Positions 50,896 through 60,172 are shown, counted from the stretch's first letter. The stretch: 64,000 bases of DNA from Mucisphaera sp965279675 (GCF_965279675.1 NZ_CBDIIJ010000002.1:1302001-1366000); one strand, 5' to 3'. Translations and numbers: made by a program. The notes: generated by a model not told the origin, from the sequence alone.

Positions 50896-52680
50896 TTACT
50901 CGATGCCGATGGTCGGTCCGGATGAGGCGTCCTCTGGCAGCCAGAGCCGCTCGAGCAGCGGGATGAGCGGGTCGGTGCCGGAGGCGGCCCCGGCGACCGC
51001 GAGGCCGTATCGGACGAGCTGCCGCGATTCGAGCTGATAGCCGAGATAGGCCAGGAGTAATCCGGGTTGACTCTGGTCGGAGCTCGCGGCGATGGCCCGC
51101 TGGAGCTCGGTCTGGATCCAGTTGATCCGGTCGGCGGGCGGGAGCACGGACTCGCCATAGCGGACCGTGAGCACTTCGGGGTGATCGTTGAACAGGCCTC
51201 GGAGATTGGCCGAAGCCGAGCGGATCATGCCGGCGGCCATCTGCGCGTGGATCAGGCCGGCCCGGGCCATGGGGTGCCCGGGGCTCTGGATCAGCGCCTG
51301 CTGGTAGGTGCGTTCGGCGGCGAAGAAGGCGTTGTCGGCCAGTTGGCCTTCGGCCTGCTTCATGAGTTCGGCGAAGCGGTTCTCGCGCTCGCCGACGAGG
51401 GTGTCGAGTCGGTCGGTCGGTAGCGCGATCCGGCGGACGAGCTGTTCGAGGGCATCAACGGCTTCGGGATCGGCCTGAGGCTCATCGGTTTCGATGTCGC
51501 TGGGCGTGGACTCGGTATCGGTACCCTCGTCGAGGAAGAGGTCGTCCTGAAACAGTCCGCGCGCCATGTTGCGGGCGTTCTCAGCGGCCTGGACCCGATC
51601 TTCAGCGGGTTCATCGATCGACGCACGCAGCTCGTCCGACAGCGACGAGCCGTCCGGGTAGAGCATCTGGTTGCCGGGGAGGGTCTCGGTGGTGCCGTCG
51701 CTGCTGGCGAGGTTGCCTTGCACCCGTTCGCGGATGAGGTCGGCGTAGACATCGTCGCCCGGGTCGAACTGCCGGAGGGTTGCCTGGTTGAAGATCGAGG
51801 CTTCGAGCACGGCGACGAGCTCATTAAGCGGCTGGGCATCAATACCCACCCGCTGGGAACCGGGCGCAGCGGCCTGAAGCTGGTTGCCGAGGATCAGCGA
51901 GGCACCGCCGATCCGGCGATCCCCCAGGGCCTGGGAAGCAGATCTCGGCGCGGCGGCAGCGTCGGTACCGGGGGCCGCGTTGAAGCTGCGGAGCAGGCTG
52001 GGCGGTCTGGAAAAGGGTGAAGCGTCCGCGGGTTCCTGCGGGTCGGCCTGCGGGGCCGGTCGCTGCGATTCACCGGTCAGGCTACGGACGCCGGTCAGCG
52101 GCGAAACCCGGATCTCCAGAGCACGGCCCTGTTGATCCTGGAAGCGTGCGATCGCCGAACCATCGGTTTCGAAAGCCGCGTCATTGAGTCTGACACCGGC
52201 TCCGGGCGCGTTGGTCACGCCATAAACCCGGTAGTCGGCCCCCTCGGGGACGAGTTTGTTGGTGCGGTTGCCGACGCCGGGAATCCCCTGGTTGGGGACC
52301 AGCGGAGCGAAGGTCCGCGCGACCGAAGGGGTTTCGCCTGGGATCTGAGGCGGCACCAGAGAGGTGTTCACGTTGCCGACACCCGAGCCGAAGCTGTCGG
52401 CCCGGAAGCGGAACAGGTTGTTGCTGCCGAGCGTGTCGGTGAACTCGCCCGCGGCGGAGTAGTTGATGACGCCCCGGAACTGCGAGAAGTCGGTGACGTT
52501 GCCTGTGATCCGGTTGTTACGGGCGGCGTAATCGACCTGGCCTTCGAGCCGGTTGACACCCCCCGATCCGACCTGCTGATTGGCATCGAGGGCGCGGCCG
52601 CCACTGTCAACGCGCTGCTGGGCCAGAGCGGGGCTGGCGGCGAGGGTCAGGGCTGCTGCAAGCAGGATGGCACGGTTCAT
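50896..52680 (-). CDS. Secreted protein with C-terminal TPR-like region, function unknown
   Basis: 594 residues with a signal peptide ending at about ALAQ (residue 21). The N-terminal half is rich in Gly, Asn and Arg (RLEGQVDYAARNNRITGNV). The C-terminal part (about 430-590) looks like helical repeats: FAAERTYQQALIQSPGHPMARAGLIHAQMA, in part AERTYQQALIQSPGHPMARA, is a TPR-like pair. I recognise this type only from Phycisphaerae-like genomes. AGGAG 7 bases upstream supports the ATG. It follows greA by 34 bases. Confidence 0.75.
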   Translation of the reverse strand: MNRAILLAAALTLAASPALAQQRVDSGGRALDANQQVGSGGVNRLEGQVDYAARNNRITGNVTDFSQFRGVINYSAAGEFTDTLGSNNLFRFRADSFGSGVGNVNTSLVPPQIPGETPSVARTFAPLVPNQGIPGVGNRTNKLVPEGADYRVYGVTNAPGAGVRLNDAAFETDGSAIARFQDQQGRALEIRVSPLTGVRSLTGESQRPAPQADPQEPADASPFSRPPSLLRSFNAAPGTDAAAAPRSASQALGDRRIGGASLILGNQLQAAAPGSQRVGIDAQPLNELVAVLEASIFNQATLRQFDPGDDVYADLIRERVQGNLASSDGTTETLPGNQMLYPDGSSLSDELRASIDEPAEDRVQAAENARNMARGLFQDDLFLDEGTDTESTPSDIETDEPQADPEAVDALEQLVRRIALPTDRLDTLVGERENRFAELMKQAEGQLADNAFFAAERTYQQALIQSPGHPMARAGLIHAQMAAGMIRSASANLRGLFNDHPEVLTVRYGESVLPPADRINWIQTELQRAIAASSDQSQPGLLLAYLGYQLESRQLVRYGLAVAGAASGTDPLIPLLERLWLPEDASSGPTIGIE

Positions 52681-52714
52681 GGCTGGGCTCCTGGCCGGTC
52701 AAAACCGGGGTCGG

Positions 52715-53179
52715 TCAGAGGATCTCGAGGATCTCGAAGCGCTTGGTGCCCCTAGGCAGATCGACGCGGACGGTCTCGCCGACGCGGGCTCGAAGCAGCG
52801 AATCCCCCATCGGGCTGGAGGCCGTGACCTCGATGGCGTCGCCGTCGAACGAGCCGCTGGACTCACCGACGAGCTTATAGAGATCGTCGGTTTCGTCGTC
52901 GAGGTCTTTCAGCCGCACCGTGGCTCCGAGGAAAACCATGTCCTCCGGGATCTCTACGTCCTCAGCGACCTGCGCGGTTCGGAGTCGTTCTTCAAGCCGC
53001 TTGATCTCTGCCTCCTCCATACCTTGCTCGTCACGCGCGGCGTGGTACTCGGCGTTCTCCTTGAGGTCGCCTTGGGCACGAGCTTCGGCGATACGCTCAG
53101 TGAGGATCACCCGGCGCTCTTTGAGCTCGTGGAGCCGGGCTTCGATCTTGGCTTTGTCTTCGGCGGTGATGAAATCCAT
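52715..53179 (-). CDS. greA: Transcription elongation factor GreA
   Basis: 154 residues, the usual length. The N-terminal coiled coil contains LKERRVILTERIAEARAQGD and DLKENAEYHAARDEQG, whose acidic tip residues stimulate RNA cleavage by stalled RNA polymerase. The C-terminal FKBP-like domain has SSPMGDSLLRARVGETVRVD. AAGGA upstream of the ATG at 53179 fixes the start; the longer frame upstream is not conserved. Confidence 0.96.
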   Translation of the reverse strand: MDFITAEDKAKIEARLHELKERRVILTERIAEARAQGDLKENAEYHAARDEQGMEEAEIKRLEERLRTAQVAEDVEIPEDMVFLGATVRLKDLDDETDDLYKLVGESSGSFDGDAIEVTASSPMGDSLLRARVGETVRVDLPRGTKRFEILEIL

Positions 53180-53266
53180 CGATGGTCCTTGGTCGTCATG
53201 ATGCCCCCTCTCCGGGGCGTGACTTGGCAAACACGTGATTTTAGCAGAACCCTGACAGTTTGAAGC

Positions 53267-53932
53267 CTATTTCTTGGGATTCGGCCCGACTGTGCCTACC
53301 GCCCGATCCTGCCTGATCGCTCGTGAACGCGGAATCGTGAGCAACGCGAAGATCACCAGCACCCACGCGGCCGCTGCCGCTCCAAAGGCGACCGAGATGC
53401 TGTTGGACGGCACCTGGACGAGCTGGCTCCGCGTCAGCTCCCAGGACAACAACAGCGGTGACGCGCCCAACAGCCCCGGCAGAGGAACCCGGTCAGAGAG
53501 AGCCAGGAGTGGGAGCAGAAAGAAGACCAGGCAGAGGCCGGCGGCGATCATCGTGCGCACGAGGCTTCCACGGAGAAGTCCGAGTCGGACCCAGGCCGCG
53601 GCGAAGAGCATCCAGCCGAGAAGAATGACCGACAACCAGAGATTGGCTTCGAGTGGCCAGCGGCCAAGAATGCTCAGCGGCCAGAGCACAAACTGGGCCA
53701 GGATAAGCACAACCAGGGCTTCGGCAACGGGCCGACAGTGGGCGGTACTCCCCGGCGCGGGCCTGGGGGTGTCGAGCCAGCTGAGTCTTCCGATCGGCCA
53801 GAGCAGCAGCAGGGCGGTCGTGACCAGCAAGACCATGACCCGGGCGCCGGTGCCCATCCAGCCGAGCGTCAGGCCGACCACGCCCCAGCAACCGAGCAGC
53901 CAGAGTGATGACCAGAAAAGGACCCAACGCAT
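53267..53932 (-). CDS. Hypothetical multi-pass membrane protein
   Basis: 221 residues with six or so hydrophobic helices (for example LWLLGCWGVVGLTLGW, VMVLLVTTALLLLWPIG, ALVVLILAQFVLWPLSIL) and a short basic C-terminal tail. No family recognised. It lies between the ftsQ-like gene (61-base gap) and greA (87-base gap). Confidence 0.7.
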   Translation of the reverse strand: MRWVLFWSSLWLLGCWGVVGLTLGWMGTGARVMVLLVTTALLLLWPIGRLSWLDTPRPAPGSTAHCRPVAEALVVLILAQFVLWPLSILGRWPLEANLWLSVILLGWMLFAAAWVRLGLLRGSLVRTMIAAGLCLVFFLLPLLALSDRVPLPGLLGASPLLLSWELTRSQLVQVPSNSISVAFGAAAAAWVLVIFALLTIPRSRAIRQDRAVGTVGPNPKK

Positions 53933-53993
53933 GGCACAGTCTTTCGTCGATGGGTCTCAGAAGGGAAGTGTCGGTTTCAGATCACGAGGCGAT

Positions 53994-54896
53994 TCAGGGC
54001 ATCCGGCTGACCTGAATCGCCGGGGTGTACACATCGACCACAGCGCCGCCAGCGTCGATGGTGCCGCGCTCGCTGGCGACCTCGCGCAGCCAGCTGAGCT
54101 TCACATCGGCGGGGTGTTCGATCGCGCGCTCTTCACCCGGCGGCAGGCCCCAGCGAACCTGGCCTTCCGACGTGTGCATGACCAGGTGAACCCGGCCCTG
54201 ACGATCGCGTTTGCTGATATCGAAGGCAACGACCTGATCGGCGAAGGGTTCCCGCTCAACCAGCAGGGCGAGCTTGAGCCCGGCGGGGATGGCGTCGTCA
54301 CGCCAGGTCGAGCCGGCGACCGGGGTCGCGGCCCGGACGCCCGTGATCAGCGGCAGGCCGAGCTGGCTGGCCTGCGCCTGGCTGTAGACGCCGGGCAGCC
54401 GGATACCGGCTTCGTCAACAATGAAGTAGCCGTCGCGGCCTTCGAGCACGGCGACGGGCTCGCGGTAGCTGGCGATGACCTCGGCCCCGCCATCCGACAG
54501 CCGGCGAACCCGGTGCACCTCTTCAACCCAGGGGTTGGCGGCAAGCGCCTGAGCGGCGATCGACAGGCCTTCCTGATCCAGGCGGTCTTCGGTGAGTCGC
54601 TCGGCGACATCGCGCCGGAGTTCCTCAGCGACGACCGGGCTCATCCAGCTTGGCTGATCGACCAATTCGACGGCTTCCTGCGCGGTGGTCAGCGGGACGC
54701 GGTCCACGAGGTAATCGCGTAGAGCGTCCTCAGCCGGATGCCAGCCGAAGACGATCCCAAGGCACAAAAGCATCACCGCGGCGATGGCCAGCCCGCGTTG
54801 GGTGCGCTCGCTGTCCCAGGCCGACGAAGCGGCTGTCTTCGATCGGCTGCCGGCTTTGGACCGGGTCTTCTTGGTCTTTGAACGAAAGGGCCACAT
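53994..54896 (-). CDS. ftsQ: FtsQ-like cell-division protein
   Basis: 300 residues: a Lys/Arg/Ser-rich cytoplasmic tail, one membrane helix (about 34-51), then a periplasmic POTRA-like and beta domain. NPWVEEVHRVRRLSDGGAEV and YREPVAVLEGRDGYFIVDEAGI match the FtsQ pattern in which the chain is followed by FLVDxxG. The gene directly follows ddl, the same order as in many division and cell-wall clusters. FtsQ recruits the late divisome proteins FtsB and FtsL; neither they nor ftsA/ftsZ are in the window. Sequence similarity is modest, so the name is a likely call. Confidence 0.72.
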   Translation of the reverse strand: MWPFRSKTKKTRSKAGSRSKTAASSAWDSERTQRGLAIAAVMLLCLGIVFGWHPAEDALRDYLVDRVPLTTAQEAVELVDQPSWMSPVVAEELRRDVAERLTEDRLDQEGLSIAAQALAANPWVEEVHRVRRLSDGGAEVIASYREPVAVLEGRDGYFIVDEAGIRLPGVYSQAQASQLGLPLITGVRAATPVAGSTWRDDAIPAGLKLALLVEREPFADQVVAFDISKRDRQGRVHLVMHTSEGQVRWGLPPGEERAIEHPADVKLSWLREVASERGTIDAGGAVVDVYTPAIQVSRMP

Positions 54897-54944
54897 CTGA
54901 GGGGCGTTCTCCGCGTCTGGGGCGTCTTGGGTAGGTATGTCTCG

Positions 54945-55943
54945 CTAACCAGTGCGATCGGCGGGGAGGGCGTCCCGGCCACACTGAATGATATTCAATG
55001 GCTCCTGCGGGTTACCCATCGCCATGCCCACCAGCCTTGTCACAAGGTCTACGGCCTCCAGCCCGGCCCGGTTCGCGGCCATGGGCAGCAGAGAGTGGGA
55101 TGTAAACCCAGGCAGCGTATTGATTTCCAGAATCTGGAGCTCGTTCTCGTCGCTGAGGATGAGATCAACCCGGCTCAGATGACGGGTACCTATGAGCCGG
55201 TGGGTCTGCTCCGCGAGGGACTGGATCCGCTGATAGAGGTCATCGGGCAGGCCGAGGTCGAAGAGGTACTGGGTGTCCTCGCTCTCGTACTTGGCCTGGT
55301 AGTCGTAGAAGCTCGCCGCCGAGCGGATCTCGATGATCGGCAGGGCGGTGACCGGCTGATCTGGCTCCGGCCCACCCAGGACCGAGACCGTCAGCTCCCG
55401 GCCCGGAATGAAGCGCTCAGCGAGCAGCGTGCCGAAGTCCGGGTGCAGCCGATCGCGGGCCGGTTCGAGGTCGTCAAGGCTCCGGCAGATCGCCATGCCC
55501 AGGCTCGAGCCCTCAGCGACCGGCTTGAGGACGACCGGTGTCGGCAGATCAAGCGGGTCACCCGGGCCCAGCAACTGGTGCTCGGGCGTCGGCAGACCGG
55601 CTTCGAGCAGCCGCTGCTTGGTCGCGTGCTTGTTCATCGCCAGCTTGGCGGCTTTGGAGCCCGAGCCGACGAAACACAGACCCCCTTTCTCCAGTTCCTC
55701 CTGAAGCGGCCCGCCTTCGCCCCACGGCCCGTGCAGCGCGGGGAAGACCACACGCCGCTCAGCGGCAGCGACATCCAGCGCCGAGAGGTCATCGGGCAAG
55801 ACGTCCCGCACCTGCGTGTCGTAGCCGGCTTGCTCCAGGGCCTCGGCGATCAGCGCACCCGACATCAGGCTCACCGGGCGTTCCCGATCGGGGCCGCCGG
55901 CGAGCACCATCACCTTCCGTGGCGGGGCGTCGTCCGTGCTCAT
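54945..55943 (-). CDS. ddl: D-alanine--D-alanine ligase
   Basis: Makes the D-Ala-D-Ala end of the peptidoglycan precursor. 332 residues of ATP-grasp fold: GGPDRERPVSLMSG and HGPWGEGGPLQE at the N-terminus, FVGSGSKAAKLAMNKHATKQ, VVLKPVAEGSSLGM for ATP binding, and ILEINTLPGFTSHSL with the metal ligands. It follows the unknown 251-residue gene by 7 bases and precedes the ftsQ-like gene. Together with the PBP4 gene at 11467-13008, this implies a working peptidoglycan pathway. Confidence 0.95.
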   Translation of the reverse strand: MSTDDAPPRKVMVLAGGPDRERPVSLMSGALIAEALEQAGYDTQVRDVLPDDLSALDVAAAERRVVFPALHGPWGEGGPLQEELEKGGLCFVGSGSKAAKLAMNKHATKQRLLEAGLPTPEHQLLGPGDPLDLPTPVVLKPVAEGSSLGMAICRSLDDLEPARDRLHPDFGTLLAERFIPGRELTVSVLGGPEPDQPVTALPIIEIRSAASFYDYQAKYESEDTQYLFDLGLPDDLYQRIQSLAEQTHRLIGTRHLSRVDLILSDENELQILEINTLPGFTSHSLLPMAANRAGLEAVDLVTRLVGMAMGNPQEPLNIIQCGRDALPADRTG

Positions 55944-55950
55944 GAAGAAG

Positions 55951-56706
55951 TCAGTGTCCTGCGGACCTTGCCGAGATCTGCCTGGCGATCGGCATCAGCA
56001 TGTCGGGCACGAGGTGATCCGTGGCCAGTTCCTCGCACTTGGTCATCAGCTCGGTCTGGATCCCGGGCAGGTCTTCCAGCCGGTCGATCGGTCCGTACTG
56101 CCGAAGCGTCAGGAACAGGCTGATCGGCTCGCCCCGGTACGCCTTGGTCGAGCCCCTCCGGGAACGCGGCCGGCTCTTGGCCTCGAAGTAGGCCTGCAGG
56201 TCGCCACGCTCGTTCAGCGACATCCCGAGCACCGGCTGCACGTCCAGCGTCTTGGCACCGGGCAGCTTGAGCAGCCCGCCCAGCCGGGATTCGGCGAACA
56301 GCGCCTCGTAGATGATGTCGTCGTGGTTGTCCTTGCACTCGAGATCGAAACCGAACATGAGCTCGATGTAATCGATGTCGATAGGGCTGAGGCTCAGGTG
56401 GTAGGGCAGCAACTCCTGGATCATCCCGTGGAAGCTGGCCGCCTCACCGAGCGACCGCGGGTTCACGTGCCCGGTCCGGATCGAGTTCCGCCGCAGCGCC
56501 AGCCAGGTGTACTCGCTGTCGCGCTTGGACGACTCGAGCGCAAGCTCGCCCTCGTACCTGCGGAACCGGTTCATCGACGGCTGGGCCTTGCGCACCCGGT
56601 CGAAGAAGTGCAGCACCGTGTCGCGCTCACTGGGCAGGTCCATCTTGAGCGCGAGCTTGTGATTAACGTAGAAGTCGGTCGAGAGAGCCCCGAAGCTCGT
56701 CACCAT
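55951..56706 (-). CDS. Conserved hypothetical protein upstream of ddl
   Basis: 251 residues, soluble, no signal peptide. Not recognised. It has many charged residues and aromatic pairs (FDRVRKAQPSMNRFRRYEGE, YTWLALRRNSIRTGHVNP, LSPIDIDYIELMFGFDLECK). AGGAG 7 bases before the ATG at 56706 supports the start. The tight spacing to ddl suggests a shared transcript, perhaps with a role in the envelope or division, but nothing in the sequence proves it. Confidence 0.75.
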   Translation of the reverse strand: MVTSFGALSTDFYVNHKLALKMDLPSERDTVLHFFDRVRKAQPSMNRFRRYEGELALESSKRDSEYTWLALRRNSIRTGHVNPRSLGEAASFHGMIQELLPYHLSLSPIDIDYIELMFGFDLECKDNHDDIIYEALFAESRLGGLLKLPGAKTLDVQPVLGMSLNERGDLQAYFEAKSRPRSRRGSTKAYRGEPISLFLTLRQYGPIDRLEDLPGIQTELMTKCEELATDHLVPDMLMPIARQISARSAGH

Positions 56707-56754
56707 GCGTGATCTCCTAGGCTCAGCGGCCCAGAAACAGGCCGCGAATCCCTA

Positions 56755-56782
56755 AGTATACACGCCAGAAGCCCGAATCGGG
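56755..56782 (-). promoter_or_regulatory. Possible -10 element and palindrome in divergent gap
   Basis: On the minus strand TATACT (56755-56760) is a good -10 for the ddl operon, without a clear -35. A palindrome CCCGA-A-TCGGG (56772-56782) lies just upstream of it and could be an operator. Confidence 0.3.
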
Positions 56783-56842
56783 TTCGGTGTTAGGGTGGGT
56801 AAGATGGGGTAACAACGAGCGGGTCTTTCAGGAGATCTTGTG

Positions 56843-58225
56843 ATGAACCGGTGGATGCTGACGGGTCTGGTGCTTCTTCTTGCGGGTTTCTCTTATGCAC
56901 CAACCTCCGCCGAGACCGTGCGGCCCGAGACACCGGAGATCCGCGGGGCCGACCGGGTCTACCGCTTGAATCCGGGGAAGACCATCATCGATCGTGCCGC
57001 CTTGTCGCCGGATGGCCGCTACGCCGCGGTGATCGATACCGCCTACTTCGTAGACCCCTCTGTGGAACAACATCCGTCCGCGTTGGTGTGGCCAGACCCC
57101 CTGCCAGCGGACAACGGCCTGATCGTGACCTCTTTTCGCTGGTTCGATCTCGCCACGGGCAAAACCCTTGGATATCTCCCATTCCCGCCCGAGATCAATC
57201 CTCCCCACGGTGGCTCACGTTTAGGGGGTTGGGCTGGCCACGTAGACGTCTACAGCTCTAACGACAACCAATCAGTGATCCTCGAGTACCAGTCATCCAA
57301 GTATCAGAGAGCGCTGGCGTCGTACTCGCTGAACACCTGCACCATCACGGGAAAGTGGTTCGCTGACGAGAACGACCGCAACAACATCACAGGGTTCACG
57401 AGGGTACGCCGGTACACCCACGGTAAGTACCTCGATGTCATCTATCACGAAGACAAAGCAAGCCGAATCGCTCGCCTGTCATTCGCAGACCTGAGTGAGT
57501 TGGCCTCGATCAGGCTTGAACACGTATCGCTCGACGCTGAGTTTCGACAGCGACTTCTCAGGCTTGGGCCGTACGAGCCCGTCTGGAGGCATCTACTGAA
57601 TCGTCGTTTTGGTGGGTACGCTTATCTATGGGATCACGAGAGCGACCGACTCAAGGTTGCGTCAAATCTGTTCGCCGATGCATATGAACAAGCCACGCCA
57701 TCCAATCTTCCGCGGCCACAACTTGTCGCCACCTTGAAAGCCAGCAACGCTGAGTTGATCGACGTTGATCTGATCTATCTCAGTGAAGATGGTTACCCAT
57801 CTCCGATATTGACCGAGGATGGGCTCTATGCCACGTCGAGCAAGAACGCTTCTCTGTCGCCAATGCAGCCCTCTGACCTTGAGTGGGGTCTGATAGTCTT
57901 CAGGATGCAGGATGGCCGATTGCATTGGGCGAGCGATCGGTTTGATTCAGATTTCAGCTATACACCCGTGGATGGCGGGGTCATGCTTCTCGAAGCACCC
58001 CCTCGCGAATCGTTGAGTCGCCTGAGAAGACTATGCCTGATCGAGTTAGAGATGTCCGAGTACCGCTCGGTGCATCACACACCTCCTGTCTGGTCTGGAT
58101 GGGGCCCGTTTCCGACGCGTGATCGGGCTTTCCTCCGTTACTCGCGGGATGGCTCACGCGCCGTCAACTTCGTCGACGGCGAGATCCGGGTTTATGATTT
58201 CGAAGTGGCCGATGCACCCGAGTGA
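56843..58225 (+). CDS. Secreted protein of unknown function, possibly propeller-like
   Basis: 460 residues with a signal peptide (about 1-23, MNRWMLTGLVLLLAGFSYA). Several segments read like propeller blades (LSPDGRYAAVIDTAYF, SFRWFDLATGKTLGYLPF, YSRDGSRAVNFVDGEIRVYDF). No family recognised. Codon use is less extreme and AT content is higher than in the neighbours, which could reflect later acquisition. GGAG (56831-56834) is 8 bases from this ATG; the GTG at 56840 is less well placed. Confidence 0.75.
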   Translation: MNRWMLTGLVLLLAGFSYAPTSAETVRPETPEIRGADRVYRLNPGKTIIDRAALSPDGRYAAVIDTAYFVDPSVEQHPSALVWPDPLPADNGLIVTSFRWFDLATGKTLGYLPFPPEINPPHGGSRLGGWAGHVDVYSSNDNQSVILEYQSSKYQRALASYSLNTCTITGKWFADENDRNNITGFTRVRRYTHGKYLDVIYHEDKASRIARLSFADLSELASIRLEHVSLDAEFRQRLLRLGPYEPVWRHLLNRRFGGYAYLWDHESDRLKVASNLFADAYEQATPSNLPRPQLVATLKASNAELIDVDLIYLSEDGYPSPILTEDGLYATSSKNASLSPMQPSDLEWGLIVFRMQDGRLHWASDRFDSDFSYTPVDGGVMLLEAPPRESLSRLRRLCLIELEMSEYRSVHHTPPVWSGWGPFPTRDRAFLRYSRDGSRAVNFVDGEIRVYDFEVADAPE

Positions 58226-58357
58226 TTAAGGGAGAGTCGAGAGGCGGGGCAATCTGGGGGTCTTGGCAACCAATCGTCCGATGACCCACTGACAGCCGCA
58301 GCCGACTTCGCTAATCTATGGGCAGTGAATAGCTTTCATCGGAGAGAGAGGAACACC

Positions 58358-59053
58358 GTGCGAACACGTCTGGCTGCCGCGCTGACCATCGGGATGACCG
58401 CCATGTCTGCTTCCGGGCTTGAGATCTCCTACGACGGGTCCCAGTCGCCCAACTCTCTCACGCCGGACCCGTTCAGCTTCATCGTCTTTGGCGGGACATC
58501 CTGGTCGACCGATGGCGAGGCACTGACGCTGACGACCGCCCCAATCCGCGGCATCTGGTTCGGCAACGCCAACCACACCGGTTCCAGCGTGCCCTGGCAG
58601 ATCGGCTCGCCCGAAGAGGGCAACTACCTCCGCGTCCGCGCCAAGCTGAGCGAGGGCGCTGACGAGTGGAGCATCTACCTCTACGACACCGAGTTCCTCG
58701 CCGCCTTCGGCCTGTTCGCCGACGAGTTGAGTTACAGCAATCAGGCTGGGGGTACGGTGCTGGACTGGGACCCGACCGAGTTCAACACCTACGAGTTCCT
58801 GCTCCGCGACGGCATGGTGACCTACCGCCTGAACGAGTCTCAAGTTCTTTACCACGGGCCGGCCAACGCCTCGGTCGTCAGCACCGGTTTGATGGTCATC
58901 GGCGACGGCAGTGGCTCCACACCCACCGGCACCGGCAGCATGATCATCGACGACGTGCTCTACATCAGCGGCCCCGATTTCGAGATCGTCCCCGAGCCGG
59001 GGAGCCTCGTCCTGCTCGGTCTAGCGTCGCTGGCTCTGGTTCGGCGTCGGTAG
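58358..59053 (+). CDS. PEP-CTERM sorted secreted protein
   Basis: 231 residues: a signal peptide (MRTRLAAALTIGMTAMSASG), a beta-rich region probably of lectin-like type (ISYDGSQSPNSL, WSIYLYDTEFLAAFGLF), and a C-terminal PEP-CTERM tag: PEPGSLVLLG, a hydrophobic helix, and RRR at the very end. Such tags are cut and sorted by exosortase/archaeosortase-type enzymes; none is encoded in this window. AGAGG 6 bases before the GTG at 58358 decides the start. The ligand is unknown. Confidence 0.88.
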   Translation: MRTRLAAALTIGMTAMSASGLEISYDGSQSPNSLTPDPFSFIVFGGTSWSTDGEALTLTTAPIRGIWFGNANHTGSSVPWQIGSPEEGNYLRVRAKLSEGADEWSIYLYDTEFLAAFGLFADELSYSNQAGGTVLDWDPTEFNTYEFLLRDGMVTYRLNESQVLYHGPANASVVSTGLMVIGDGSGSTPTGTGSMIIDDVLYISGPDFEIVPEPGSLVLLGLASLALVRRR

Positions 59054-59165
59054 TGCCTTGGATCATTAGAATCGAGAGTCAATTCTTACACTGTCGAGCC
59101 CAGCGTTCAGACAGCGTACTGACGATTCGTTAAAGTTCAGAATTGAAACAAAAACTCGTTGTCGA

Positions 59166-59181
59166 GAACCCCCTGGGGTTC
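59166..59181 (+). promoter_or_regulatory. Hairpin just before the SMR gene ribosome site
   Basis: GAACCC, loop CCTG, GGGTTC: a 6-bp stem ending three bases before GGGAG (59184-59188). It could affect translation of the transporter. It does not fit the guanidine riboswitch classes that control some related genes. Confidence 0.3.
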
Positions 59182-59193
59182 CTGGGAGTCTGT

Positions 59194-59556
59194 ATGCCCT
59201 GGCTCTACCTCACCCTCGCCGCCATCTTCGAAGTGATCTTCGCCCTGGCGATGAAGCAGTCCGAAGGCTTCACACGCCTCTGGCCGACGGTCGTCACCAT
59301 CATCGGCGTCATCGGCGGGATCTCGCTGCTGACGCTCGCCCTCAAGACCCTCCCGGTCAGCGTCGCCTACCCGATCTGGGTCGCCGTCGGCACCCTCGGT
59401 ACCGTGGTCTTTGGTGTGGTCCTCTTTGGCGAAAATCTGTCCGCCGTGAAGGTACTCGGCGTCGTGCTCATCATCGGCGGGGTCGCCTGTCTCAAGGCAT
59501 CCACGCTCGCCGACCCAGAACACGAGCCCGCGCCCCAGGCTGCGCTGGCAGACTAA
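59194..59556 (+). CDS. SMR-family small multidrug/guanidinium transporter
   Basis: 120 residues with four membrane helices. The conserved membrane Glu is in LAAIFEVIFALAMKQSEGF, and YPIWVAVGTLGTVVFGVVLF is the SMR helix-3 motif. ATG at 59194 with GGGAG 5 bases upstream gives a standard-length start (MPWLYLTLAAIFE); a longer frame from 59143 is unlikely. The helix-1 wording is closer to SugE/Gdx than to EmrE, but the export substrate is uncertain. Confidence 0.9.
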   Translation: MPWLYLTLAAIFEVIFALAMKQSEGFTRLWPTVVTIIGVIGGISLLTLALKTLPVSVAYPIWVAVGTLGTVVFGVVLFGENLSAVKVLGVVLIIGGVACLKASTLADPEHEPAPQAALAD

Positions 59557-59584
59557 GGAGTGACGCCGCCAGAAAGGTCCAACC

Positions 59585-60136
59585 ATGCGGACAACGATTC
59601 GTGACGCGACCCCCGCCGACGCTCCGGCGTTAGGTGAACTCTCACTCGCCGCCTTCGCCGACGAGGGCCAGGAGATCGCCGGCCTGATCGAGGACCTGCT
59701 GGCAGACCCCACCTCTGAGCCAAAACTCTCACTCATCGCAGCGGACGAGGCAGATCGTGTCCTCGGCCACGTCCTGTTCACAAGGGTGGCTCTCGACCCG
59801 CCCGCGGAGGTCCAGGCGTCGATCCTCGCCCCACTGGCCGTCCACCCCGACCACCAGCGGCAGGGCATCGGCGGCCGGCTGATCGCAGAAGGCCTCAAGA
59901 GACTCGCCAAGGCAGGTATCGACCTGGTCTTCGTCCTCGGCCCCCCCGACTACTACCAGCGGCACGGCTTTCAACCCGCGGGCGCAAGGGGGTTCGACGC
60001 CCCCTACCCCATCAAGCCCGAGCATGCCGACGCCTGGATGGTCCAGGCCCTACGGCCCGGCGTGATCGACCAGCACGACGGGGTCGTCCGATGCGCCGAC
60101 TCTCTGGACCAACAGAAATACTGGGTGGAGGGCTGA
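59585..60136 (+). CDS. GNAT-family N-acetyltransferase, YhbS-like
   Basis: 183 residues. ILAPLAVHPDHQRQGIGGRLI is the acetyl-CoA loop and VFVLGPPDYYQRHGFQPAGA is typical of the YhbS group. It lies 28 bases after the SMR gene and may be co-transcribed with it. It ends shortly before arsR, but it does not resemble the ArsN resistance acetyltransferases enough to assign it to the arsenic operon. Confidence 0.88.
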   Translation: MRTTIRDATPADAPALGELSLAAFADEGQEIAGLIEDLLADPTSEPKLSLIAADEADRVLGHVLFTRVALDPPAEVQASILAPLAVHPDHQRQGIGGRLIAEGLKRLAKAGIDLVFVLGPPDYYQRHGFQPAGARGFDAPYPIKPEHADAWMVQALRPGVIDQHDGVVRCADSLDQQKYWVEG

Positions 60137-60172
60137 GCAGCCGTCCGGGCGTGCAAAGTTCCATCCTGCCCA

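Noticed and set aside
59054..59193. Guanidine riboswitch upstream of the SMR transporter
   Set aside because: No paired ACGR hairpin loops or ykkC core could be found; only a short simple hairpin is present.
59585..60136. GNAT gene as part of the arsenic operon
   Set aside because: The arsR promoter lies between it and the operon, and it resembles YhbS and not ArsN.
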